A DNA stretch of 6,756 bases from JBBRMW01 sp038239365 (lineage in GTDB: Bacteria; Chloroflexota; Anaerolineae; Aggregatilineales; UBA2796): assembly GCA_038239365.1 (NCBI GenBank), contig JBBSEU010000299.1, positions 1 to 6,756 on the forward strand, given 5' to 3'. Position numbers and translations under genes: made by a program. This document shows, in pieces, positions 1 to 4,854 of this stretch. The notes beneath the pieces are model-generated. The model saw only the letters and a program-made list of their open reading frames with translations, was not told the DNA's origin and made no database searches. The number at the start of each line of letters is the position of its first letter. Position 1 is the stretch's first letter.

Positions 1-647
1 GTATCGGCGCTGAACGGCACGCGCCCAACAGATAGTTCGTACAAAACGACACCGAGCGAATAAATATCTGTGCCTGCGTCCAGATCGCGCATCCCCTGTG
101 CCTGTTCCGGCGAAATGTACTGCGGTGTACCAAGCATCATATCCTGGCTGAGTGTCGATTCGCCCGCACTTGCCATGCGCGCCAAACCGAAATCAGCAAG
201 GTAGGGTTCGCCACCTTTTTCGATCAGGATATTCGACGGCTTGATGTCGCGGTGCAATACATCCCGCTCGTGGGCATACGTCAATGCCTGAGCAATTGGG
301 GTTATAAGTCGTACCACCTCGCGCAGATCGGGGCGTTGGTTTTGAAGCTGCGACTTGAGTGTTTCGCCTTCGATGAACTTCATCACCAGATAGGGCTGGC
401 CGTCATGCTCATCTGAGTCATAGATTGGAACGATGTTCGGGTGTTCGAGTTTAGCCACAATCTGTGCTTCACGCTGGAAGCGAACCAGAAAGCCTTCGTC
501 CTCTTTGAAAGCCGGGTGCAGCACCTTGATCGCCACATAGCGATCCAGCCTGGGGTGATAGGCACGGTAAACTGTCGCCATGCCGCCCTGTCCCTGACGC
601 TCAATGATGCGATACGGCCCGACATTCTCTCCAATGGCGAAGGTCAT
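1..647 (-). CDS. Ser/Thr protein kinase, N-terminal part (runs off the window)
   Basis: Bacterial Hanks-type (PknB-like) Ser/Thr kinase that would phosphorylate proteins on Ser/Thr using ATP; only the first 215 codons are present. Nearly the whole catalytic core is visible: Gly-rich loop GQGGMATVY (19-27), ATP-anchoring Lys41 in VAIKVL, helix-C Glu60, catalytic loop HRDIKPSN (132-139) with Asp134, DFG (152-154), activation/P+1 region GTPQYISPEQ (173-182), and the subdomain IX motif DIYSLGVVLYEL (194-205). All catalytic residues are intact, so it should be active. The kinase domain starts at the very N-terminus, as in most bacterial members; any membrane segment or sensor domain would lie beyond the edge. 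The start is the ATG at 647-645, preceded by the strong Shine-Dalgarno GGGGAG about 6 nt upstream and by its own promoter. It is divergent from rplS. Substrate unknown. Confidence 0.96.
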   Translation of the reverse strand, partial: MTFAIGENVGPYRIIERQGQGGMATVYRAYHPRLDRYVAIKVLHPAFKEDEGFLVRFQREAQIVAKLEHPNIVPIYDSDEHDGQPYLVMKFIEGETLKSQLQNQRPDLREVVRLITPIAQALTYAHERDVLHRDIKPSNILIEKGGEPYLADFGLARMASAGESTLSQDMMLGTPQYISPEQAQGMRDLDAGTDIYSLGVVLYELSVGRVPFSAD

Positions 648-679
648 CTGGTCTCCCCAAAACGGCTGAACAATGATGA

Positions 680-708
680 ATTATAGTCTGTGCTCAATAC
701 GTAATCAA
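680..708 (-). promoter_or_regulatory. Sigma-70-type promoter of the Ser/Thr kinase gene
   Basis: On the minus strand, TTGATT (complement of 703-708, 4 of 6 to TTGACA) lies exactly 17 bp from a perfect TATAAT (complement of 680-685). Transcription would start near 673, giving a leader of roughly 26 nt that includes the GGGGAG ribosome binding site. Position, spacing and the consensus -10 fit the kinase start at 647. Confidence 0.7.
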
Positions 709-766
709 AGTGCGAACGTTGTGTGGGAAAGTTGTCAAAACTAATTCCTTCAGCGTTAACTCACCA

Positions 767-795
767 TTGGCGATCCACGTGCCGCCTGCTATAAT
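767..795 (+). promoter_or_regulatory. Extended -10 promoter of the rplS operon
   Basis: TTGGCG at 767-772 (4 of 6 to the -35 consensus) is followed after 17 bp by a perfect TATAAT at 790-795, preceded by TGC (787-789), which makes an extended -10 element. A start near 802 would give an rplS leader of about 77 nt beginning just before the hairpin at 804-823. A strong promoter is expected for a ribosomal protein gene that does not follow the usual upstream partners. Confidence 0.75.
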
Positions 796-803
796 GCGAC
801 GGC

Positions 804-823
804 GCGGCGTACCGACACGCCGC
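804..823 (+). promoter_or_regulatory. Stem-loop in the rplS 5' leader
   Basis: GCGGCGT (804-810) and ACGCCGC (817-823) form a perfect 7-bp GC-rich stem around the 6-nt loop ACCGAC. It is followed by only three Ts, so it is a poor intrinsic terminator. It lies within the first 25 nt of the predicted transcript. It may simply protect the 5' end, or it may be part of a ribosomal-protein autoregulatory leader; a second, 4-bp hairpin (CTTG/CAAG, 848-859) lies just before the ribosome binding site. The fold is seen in the sequence; the function is inferred. Confidence 0.4.
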
Positions 824-878
824 TTTAACGTGCTTAATACCCGGCAACTTGTCCGCAAGATCAGAGGATTGTTATATC

Positions 879-1271
879 ATGACCGATTTAGTCAAGGCAT
901 TAGACGGCGCAAATCGCGGCTTTCCGAAATTACACACTGGCGATACGGTGAAGGTTCACGTTCGCATTGTTGAAGGCAACCGTGAGCGTATTCAGGTCTT
1001 TCAGGGCGTTGTGATCCGCTACCGCAACGGCGGCCAGAACGAAAACTTCACCGTGCGTCGCGTCTCGAATGGCGTTGGCGTAGAGCGTACCTTCCTGCTG
1101 CGTAGCCCGCGCATCGACAAACTGGAAGTTCTCCGCAGCGCCAAAGTTCGCCGCGCGCAGTTGTATTACATGCGTGGTCTGACCGGTAAAGCGGCACGTC
1201 TCAAGGAACGTCGCGTTGATACTGGCAGCACCGATACCAACGCCAAAGGTACTGAGACCACAGTCGAATAG
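879..1271 (+). CDS. rplS: 50S ribosomal protein L19
   Basis: Large-subunit ribosomal protein bL19, which sits at the 30S-50S interface and contributes to intersubunit contacts. The 130-residue product shows the family's conserved blocks: GDTVKVHVRIVEGNRERIQ (21-39), VFQGVVI (40-46), FTVRRVSNGVGVER (57-70), SPRIDKLEVLR (76-86) and the C-terminal VRRAQLYYMRGLTGKAARLKE (90-110). The last 20 residues form a Thr/polar-rich tail beyond the roughly 115-residue core, as seen in many phyla. The ATG at 879 is chosen over an in-frame TTG at 849 because AGAGGA (862-867) lies inside that extension at a suitable distance and the family begins near this Met. It is not next to rpsP, rimM or trmD, its usual partners, at least on this side. 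It is followed 2 nt later by a C26-family hydrolase. Confidence 0.98.
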   Translation: MTDLVKALDGANRGFPKLHTGDTVKVHVRIVEGNRERIQVFQGVVIRYRNGGQNENFTVRRVSNGVGVERTFLLRSPRIDKLEVLRSAKVRRAQLYYMRGLTGKAARLKERRVDTGSTDTNAKGTETTVE

Positions 1272-1273
1272 CC

Positions 1274-1999
1274 ATGCACAAACCTCTGATCGGTGTGACC
1301 TGCGGCGTTCATCACGAGCAGAATGGTTCAGCGTTTTACGGATCACGGGGCAGCTATATTCGGGCAGTAGAGGCGGCGGGCGGCTTACCGCTCTTGATCG
1401 TCCCGCTGCTCGATCAGGAAACACTCCACGAGATTTATCAGCGTGTGGACGGCGTTCTGTTGACTGGCGGCGGCGACGTTGACCCGGAACGTTATGGGTT
1501 GCCGGGCGAAGCTGAACTGCGAACTGTGGAGCCAGACCGTGACGCCACCGAGATCAACATCACGCGCTGGGCAGCACAGGATAACAAGCCGCTGCTGGGT
1601 GTTTGCCGGGGTATTCAGGTGATGAATGTGGCAATGGGCGGCACGCTCTACCAGGACATCGCCACCGAATTTGGCAAGACGGTTGACCACGATCTGAACC
1701 GGGAAAAGTCGCGCAACTTTCAGGGACACGACATTTCGATTCGCGCTGGATCGCGTTTGGCGTCCGTAATTGGCGAAACGCACACCGCTGTCAACACCAT
1801 GCACCATCAGGCGATCCGTGTGTTGGGCGATGGTCTGACGCCCGTTGCCACCTCGCCCGACGGCCTGATCGAAGGCGTGGAAAAAGATGGCGCACGCTTT
1901 TTCGTGGGCGTGCAGTGGCATCCCGAAGAACTGTACGAATACAGCGAACCGATGCGTCGCCTGTTTGGGACATTCGTTGAGCAGTCGTCCGGCAGCTGA
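1274..1999 (+). CDS. Class-I glutamine amidotransferase-like hydrolase (peptidase C26, gamma-glutamyl-GABA hydrolase family)
   Basis: Cytoplasmic hydrolase of the PuuD-like C26 family, whose members cleave gamma-glutamyl amide bonds such as that in gamma-glutamyl-GABA during polyamine breakdown. At 241 residues it has the usual length. Visible features: N-terminal strand PLIGVTCG (4-11), the family's GGGDVDP (65-71), the nucleophile elbow GVCRGIQ (109-115) with Cys111, MHHQAI (176-181), and VQWHPE (213-218) supplying His216 and Glu218 of the triad. Close relatives include proteins annotated only as glutamine amidotransferases, so the exact substrate is not settled. The ATG is 2 nt after the rplS stop; an in-frame TGA at 1253 rules out a longer version. 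No Shine-Dalgarno precedes it, so translation probably depends on ribosomes ending rplS. No puu-type polyamine genes are nearby. Confidence 0.93.
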   Translation: MHKPLIGVTCGVHHEQNGSAFYGSRGSYIRAVEAAGGLPLLIVPLLDQETLHEIYQRVDGVLLTGGGDVDPERYGLPGEAELRTVEPDRDATEINITRWAAQDNKPLLGVCRGIQVMNVAMGGTLYQDIATEFGKTVDHDLNREKSRNFQGHDISIRAGSRLASVIGETHTAVNTMHHQAIRVLGDGLTPVATSPDGLIEGVEKDGARFFVGVQWHPEELYEYSEPMRRLFGTFVEQSSGS

Positions 2000-2033
2000 T
2001 CACGTTGTTTTCTTCTATACAGCGATACAGCCC

Positions 2034-2062
2034 TTGACATCACCCCACCAGTAACGTATGAT
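2034..2062 (+). promoter_or_regulatory. Near-consensus promoter for the ABC-F leader and gene
   Basis: A perfect TTGACA (2034-2039), a 17-bp spacer and TATGAT (2057-2062, 5 of 6) make the best promoter in the window. Transcription would begin near 2069, about 234 nt ahead of the ABC-F start codon. A strong constitutive promoter followed by a long structured leader is expected where control is exerted by attenuation rather than by a repressor. Confidence 0.82.
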
Positions 2063-2070
2063 TCAATCTA

Positions 2071-2101
2071 TCGTGAACTTTTGCCTGCAAAAGCCTCACG
2101 A
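2071..2101 (+). other. Hairpin at the 5' end of the ABC-F transcript
   Basis: TCGTGA (2071-2076) pairs with TCACGA (2096-2101), and CTTTTG (2078-2083) with CAAAAG (2088-2093), leaving a CCTG loop and a small 1x2 internal loop. It starts only a couple of bases after the predicted transcription start. There is no T-run, so it is not a terminator. It probably protects the mRNA 5' end or keeps upstream bases out of the attenuator fold. Confidence 0.5.
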
Positions 2102-2129
2102 TCCCATCGAACGAGTAGAAGGATCGTTA

Positions 2130-2156
2130 ATGCGCGCAGTCGTCATCAATCGCTAG
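2130..2156 (+). CDS. Putative 8-residue leader peptide of the ABC-F attenuator
   Basis: The ORF starts at ATG 2130 and encodes MRAVVINR, ending at TAG 2154-2156. It is preceded by AGAAGGA (2117-2123), which leaves an ideal 6-nt spacing, better than that of any full-length gene here. It lies in the transcribed leader between the promoter and the terminator at 2237-2267, the usual place of stalling peptides ahead of inducible resistance genes. The Ala-Val-Val stretch (3-5) also occurs in the macrolide-arrest motif IAVVE of the ErmA leader peptide; with so short a peptide this may be chance. Its likely role is to let a ribosome stall in the presence of a translation inhibitor and switch the downstream RNA fold. 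The ORF and ribosome binding site are seen; the function is inferred. Confidence 0.6.
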   Translation: MRAVVINR

Positions 2157-2250
2157 TCCTGACCGGACTCCCGGAGGTTGACTGATTCACGCATACTCGC
2201 TGCTTTCTACGAGTTTCTAACCCGCTTGATTCATCTGCGCCGCCTGGAGT
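2155..2250 (+). promoter_or_regulatory. Candidate attenuator switch (alternative pairings) before the ABC-F gene
   Basis: Two mutually exclusive pairings share the block 2165-2178. In one, AGTCC (2155-2159), which begins inside the leader-peptide stop codon, pairs with GGACT (2165-2169). In the other, ACTCCCGGAGG (2167-2177) pairs with CCGCCTGGAGT (2240-2250), with nine Watson-Crick pairs and two mismatches. The second pairing takes up the 5' arm of the terminator at 2237-2267. A ribosome stalled near the end of the leader peptide would cover 2155-2159, free the shared block, and favour antitermination. Pairings were read by eye, not calculated; another hairpin, ACTCG/CGAGT (2195-2214), lies between the arms. 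Confidence 0.5.
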
Positions 2251-2267
2251 ATTCCGGCGGCGTTTTT
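2237..2267 (+). terminator. Rho-independent terminator inside the ABC-F leader (attenuator)
   Basis: CGCCGCC (2238-2244) pairs perfectly with GGCGGCG (2256-2262). After a single bulged T the stem continues with GGA/TCC around a GTAT loop, and five Ts (2263-2267) follow directly. This is a textbook intrinsic terminator. It lies about 170 nt after the predicted transcription start and 35 nt before the ABC-F start codon. There is no gene for it to end on the plus strand other than the leader itself or read-through from the rplS operon, so attenuation is the natural reading. Confidence 0.8.
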
Positions 2268-2302
2268 GATTCTCGCCCGATTCACACGATGGGAAAAACG
2301 TT

Positions 2303-3967
2303 ATGTCTATTGTCTCTGAACAACTCCTCGAAGTTGCGAATATCACCAAGTATTTCGGCGCAAAGCTGATCCTTGACTCCGTCTCGTTTTCAATTAATCG
2401 CCATGATCGGATCGGTCTGGTGGGCGAAAACGGCACCGGCAAAACAACGCTTGCCCGCCTCATTCTCGGCTCACTGCAACCGGATAGTGGCCGCACGCGC
2501 CTGCCTGCCGCGACCGAAATCGGCTATCTGCCACAAGAAGCCGAAGCCGAGGCTGGACTGACCATTCAACAGTTCCTCGAACAGTCGATGGGGCGACTCG
2601 ACGCTCTGAAAGCGGCGCTTGCGGTATTGGAAACACAGCTTTCCGCGCCCGATTTGCTGCCAGAGCGCCTCTCTGCGTTGCTCGAAGAATATGGTCAATT
2701 GCAGTCGGAGTTCACCGTGCGCGGCGGCTACGATGCGGACTACCGACTCGATCAGGTTTTTTCCGGCTTGCAACTCGATCACATTGATCGGGCGCGGCCA
2801 ATCGAAACCCTTAGCGGCGGCGAAAAAACGCGCGTGGCGCTGGCAAGTTTGCTGCTCTCCGCGCCCAATTTGCTGGTGCTGGACGAACCCACCAATCATC
2901 TGGATTTTGCCGCCGTCGATTGGCTGGAAAACTATCTGCTCACCTATTTGGGCGCGGTGCTGGTCATTTCGCATGATCGGCACTTTCTGAACAAAGTTGT
3001 CACACAGATCATCGAACTTTCGCCAGACACGCACAAGCTGACGATTTATTCCGGCAACTATGATTTCTATCTGGCCGAACGTGAGCGCGAACGCCACAAA
3101 CAGCAGCACGCTTACGAGGAACAGCAGGAAGAAATCAAGACCTTGCAGCGGTTGATCAAAGCCAAAACTTACTCATCCGGCAAAGGCCGTCCGCCCACCG
3201 ATAACGACAAAATGGCCTACGATCACAAAGGTGGTAATGTCGAACGAACTAAGAGCCGGGAGATTAACGCCGCCAAAAAGCGCCTTGAACACATCGCCGA
3301 TAACCCAATCGCGCGGCCAGTCAATCGCTGGCGCATCAACCCGGACTTCGATCCGGGCGAACTGGTCAGCCGCGATGTGATCCGCCTGCTCGACGTTTCA
3401 AAAGCCTATGGTGATCGCGTTCTGTTCAGCGCGGTCTCCGAGACGATCAGCAGCGGCGCGCGCATCGTCATTCAGGGGCCGAACGGTCTTGGCAAAACGA
3501 CTCTACTCAGGATCATCATGGACATCGAAGCACCCGACTCCGGCGAAGTACGCATCGCACGCGGTGCGCGCATCGGCTATCTTGACCAGGAACAGGAAAC
3601 GCTTGATCTGAATCAAACTGTTTTGCAAGCCTTCAGCCGCGATCTGATCGGTACCGAAGACGAACATCGCGCGAACCTGCATAAGTACGGCTTGTTCCGT
3701 GACGATCAGGTGCTTCAACAAATCGGCAGCCTGAGCATTGGTCAGCGCCGCAAGCTGCAAATCGCCCGACTCATCGCCCAAAAAGCGAACGTGCTGATTC
3801 TGGATGAGCCAACCAATCACCTTGATCTGGACAGCGTCGATCAGTTTGAGCGGGCGCTGTGTGAGTTTGGCGGAACAGTGCTGGCAACAAGCCATGATCG
3901 CTACTTCATCGAACGAGTGGCTACCGCGATCTGGACGTTCTGCGATGGCCGACTCGTTCATCTTTAG
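2303..3967 (+). CDS. ABC-F family ATPase, probable ribosome-protection/translation factor
   Basis: Soluble twin-ATPase ABC-F protein of 554 residues with no membrane segments; such proteins bind the ribosomal E site and either aid translation or displace antibiotics. NBD1 has Walker A GENGTGKTT (41-49), signature LSGGEKTR (170-177), Walker B with the ABC-F hallmark LVLDEPTNHLD (191-201), and switch His224. The interdomain linker (about 255-340) is highly charged and helical, beginning with an ERERER-type run and containing a Gly/Pro/Asp segment at 293-305. NBD2 has GPNGLGKTT (392-400), a variant signature LSIGQ (477-481), LILDEPTNHLD (498-508) and His531. Both Walker B glutamates (195, 502) are present. 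The ATG at 2303 follows a modest GATGGGA site. The attenuator upstream supports a drug-inducible resistance role over a housekeeping EttA-like one, but the subfamily cannot be fixed by eye. Confidence 0.95.
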   Translation: MSIVSEQLLEVANITKYFGAKLILDSVSFSINRHDRIGLVGENGTGKTTLARLILGSLQPDSGRTRLPAATEIGYLPQEAEAEAGLTIQQFLEQSMGRLDALKAALAVLETQLSAPDLLPERLSALLEEYGQLQSEFTVRGGYDADYRLDQVFSGLQLDHIDRARPIETLSGGEKTRVALASLLLSAPNLLVLDEPTNHLDFAAVDWLENYLLTYLGAVLVISHDRHFLNKVVTQIIELSPDTHKLTIYSGNYDFYLAERERERHKQQHAYEEQQEEIKTLQRLIKAKTYSSGKGRPPTDNDKMAYDHKGGNVERTKSREINAAKKRLEHIADNPIARPVNRWRINPDFDPGELVSRDVIRLLDVSKAYGDRVLFSAVSETISSGARIVIQGPNGLGKTTLLRIIMDIEAPDSGEVRIARGARIGYLDQEQETLDLNQTVLQAFSRDLIGTEDEHRANLHKYGLFRDDQVLQQIGSLSIGQRRKLQIARLIAQKANVLILDEPTNHLDLDSVDQFERALCEFGGTVLATSHDRYFIERVATAIWTFCDGRLVHL

Positions 3968-3982
3968 GTATGCCTGGGTTTT

Positions 3983-4004
3983 CCCTCTCCACTTGCGGGG
4001 AGGG
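3983..4004. repeat. Inverted repeat in the convergent spacer
   Basis: CCCTCTCC (3983-3990) and GGGGAGGG (3997-4004) can form an 8-bp stem with one G-U pair around the loop ACTTGC. It lies between the ABC-F stop (3967) and the oppositely oriented dioxygenase stop (4026). A T-run is missing on either strand, so it is a weak intrinsic terminator at best. It may still mark the 3' ends of both transcripts, or it may be a dispersed palindromic repeat. Confidence 0.45.
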
Positions 4005-4025
4005 ATTGTCAACCACTTTCATGGT

Positions 4026-4817
4026 CTAGCTTTGCTTGAACAAAGGCTGGCCTTCATGCCGGGTTCGGTAGCCACGCACCATCAATCCGGGACGGCCAAA
4101 ACTTTGCCCCGCCGTTTGCCGATTTTCGGGATCGCGGTAGCCAACCCGTACCAATCGGCGCGGATACTTTGTCGTGTTGATGTACGAACCGTGTATCGTA
4201 TAGATATTGAAGATGACCACATCTCCGCGTTTGGCCGATACCGGAGTTGTTTCTTCCAATTTGTACTGGTCAAATGACAGGTGCGGCGAACAAGGCTTTC
4301 CATCCGGCATTTGCGTAACATGCGTCAGTGCACCCAGCTTGTGTGAGCCATCCAGAAAGCGAATTTCGCCGTTTTCGTGGAACGTATCATCCAGGTGAAC
4401 CAGAACGTCCACGTAGTTGCCATTGGTGTGGGCATAAAACGGGTTGTCCTGGTGCATCGGGAAGGGATGCCCAGTTTGCGGCGGTTTGATATGCAGTGTT
4501 GAATGGTGCAGTTCCACGTTGGGACCAAGCAGATCACTCATCGCCTCAGTTAAAGCCGTATGCGTCACAGCGCGACACCACGCCCCCGAATAGAAATGCA
4601 AATCGTGCATGGCCGTCAATTGTGATTTTTTCTCTGTTTCCAAGTCCATATAGGCCTGCCGCCAGGGGCCAGTCCAGCCCTCATTGGTGTATGCCCAATC
4701 CTGCACCAGCCGATCCAATTCGTCGGAGAGTTGATCGGTTTCGGTAGGGCTGAACACCGCCGGAATACGCAGATAGCCGTGTTCGTTATAAAAATTAACC
4801 TGTTCCTGTGTAAGCAT
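4026..4817 (-). CDS. PhyH-family Fe(II)/2-oxoglutarate-dependent dioxygenase
   Basis: Phytanoyl-CoA dioxygenase-like protein of 263 residues, a usual length; family members use Fe(II), O2 and 2-oxoglutarate to hydroxylate small molecules. The iron triad is visible: His122 and Asp124 in the HxD motif MHQDNPFY (121-128), and His209 in YTIHGS (206-211). Arg220, 11 residues after the distal His, is the expected 2-oxoglutarate anchor. GDVVIFN (198-204) and IRFLDGSHK (152-160) are typical double-stranded beta-helix segments. No signal peptide or membrane segment is seen. The start is ATG 4817, with AAAGGA 10 nt upstream. It follows the isomerase-like gene by 37 bp on the same strand and has no convincing promoter of its own, so it is probably the last gene of that operon. 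Bacterial PhyH proteins act on very diverse substrates; the neighbours hint at a sugar-related or natural-product substrate, without proof. Confidence 0.92.
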   Translation of the reverse strand: MLTQEQVNFYNEHGYLRIPAVFSPTETDQLSDELDRLVQDWAYTNEGWTGPWRQAYMDLETEKKSQLTAMHDLHFYSGAWCRAVTHTALTEAMSDLLGPNVELHHSTLHIKPPQTGHPFPMHQDNPFYAHTNGNYVDVLVHLDDTFHENGEIRFLDGSHKLGALTHVTQMPDGKPCSPHLSFDQYKLEETTPVSAKRGDVVIFNIYTIHGSYINTTKYPRRLVRVGYRDPENRQTAGQSFGRPGLMVRGYRTRHEGQPLFKQS

Positions 4818-4854
4818 TGTCCAAAATTCCTTTAATTATTTTCGAGATTAACGC

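Noticed and set aside
733..738. A perfect TTGACA on the minus strand as a second -35 for the kinase gene
   Set aside because: The hexamer 17 bp downstream on that strand is TCGCAC, not a -10 element. The pair at 703-708 and 680-685 is much better.
930..1424. 164-residue minus-strand ORF opposite rplS
   Set aside because: It lies antisense to the clearly recognised L19 gene and the start of the hydrolase, has no ribosome binding site of note and no recognisable motif. It is a shadow of plus-strand codon bias.
2000..2033. Intrinsic terminator after the C26 hydrolase gene
   Set aside because: There is a short T-rich stretch (GTTGTTTTC) but no convincing stem before it; termination may be Rho-dependent or occur at 2237-2267.
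2102..2160. T-box or other amino-acid-sensing riboswitch in the ABC-F leader
   Set aside because: No T-box consensus sequence or specifier-loop layout is visible; the short ORF with its Shine-Dalgarno explains this stretch better.
2178..2369. TTG-started ORF running from the leader through the terminator into the ABC-F start, next to a GGAGG sequence at 2173-2177
   Set aside because: GGAGG directly touches the TTG with no spacing, the frame overlaps the ABC-F gene out of phase, and the product resembles nothing. GGAGG is better explained as an antiterminator arm. A shorter CTG- or ATT-started reading (2182 or 2185 to 2220) would need a very rare start codon.
2471..3109. 212-residue minus-strand ORF opposite the ABC-F gene
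   Set aside because: The plus strand here encodes NBD1 with all ABC motifs; the antisense frame shows no family features.
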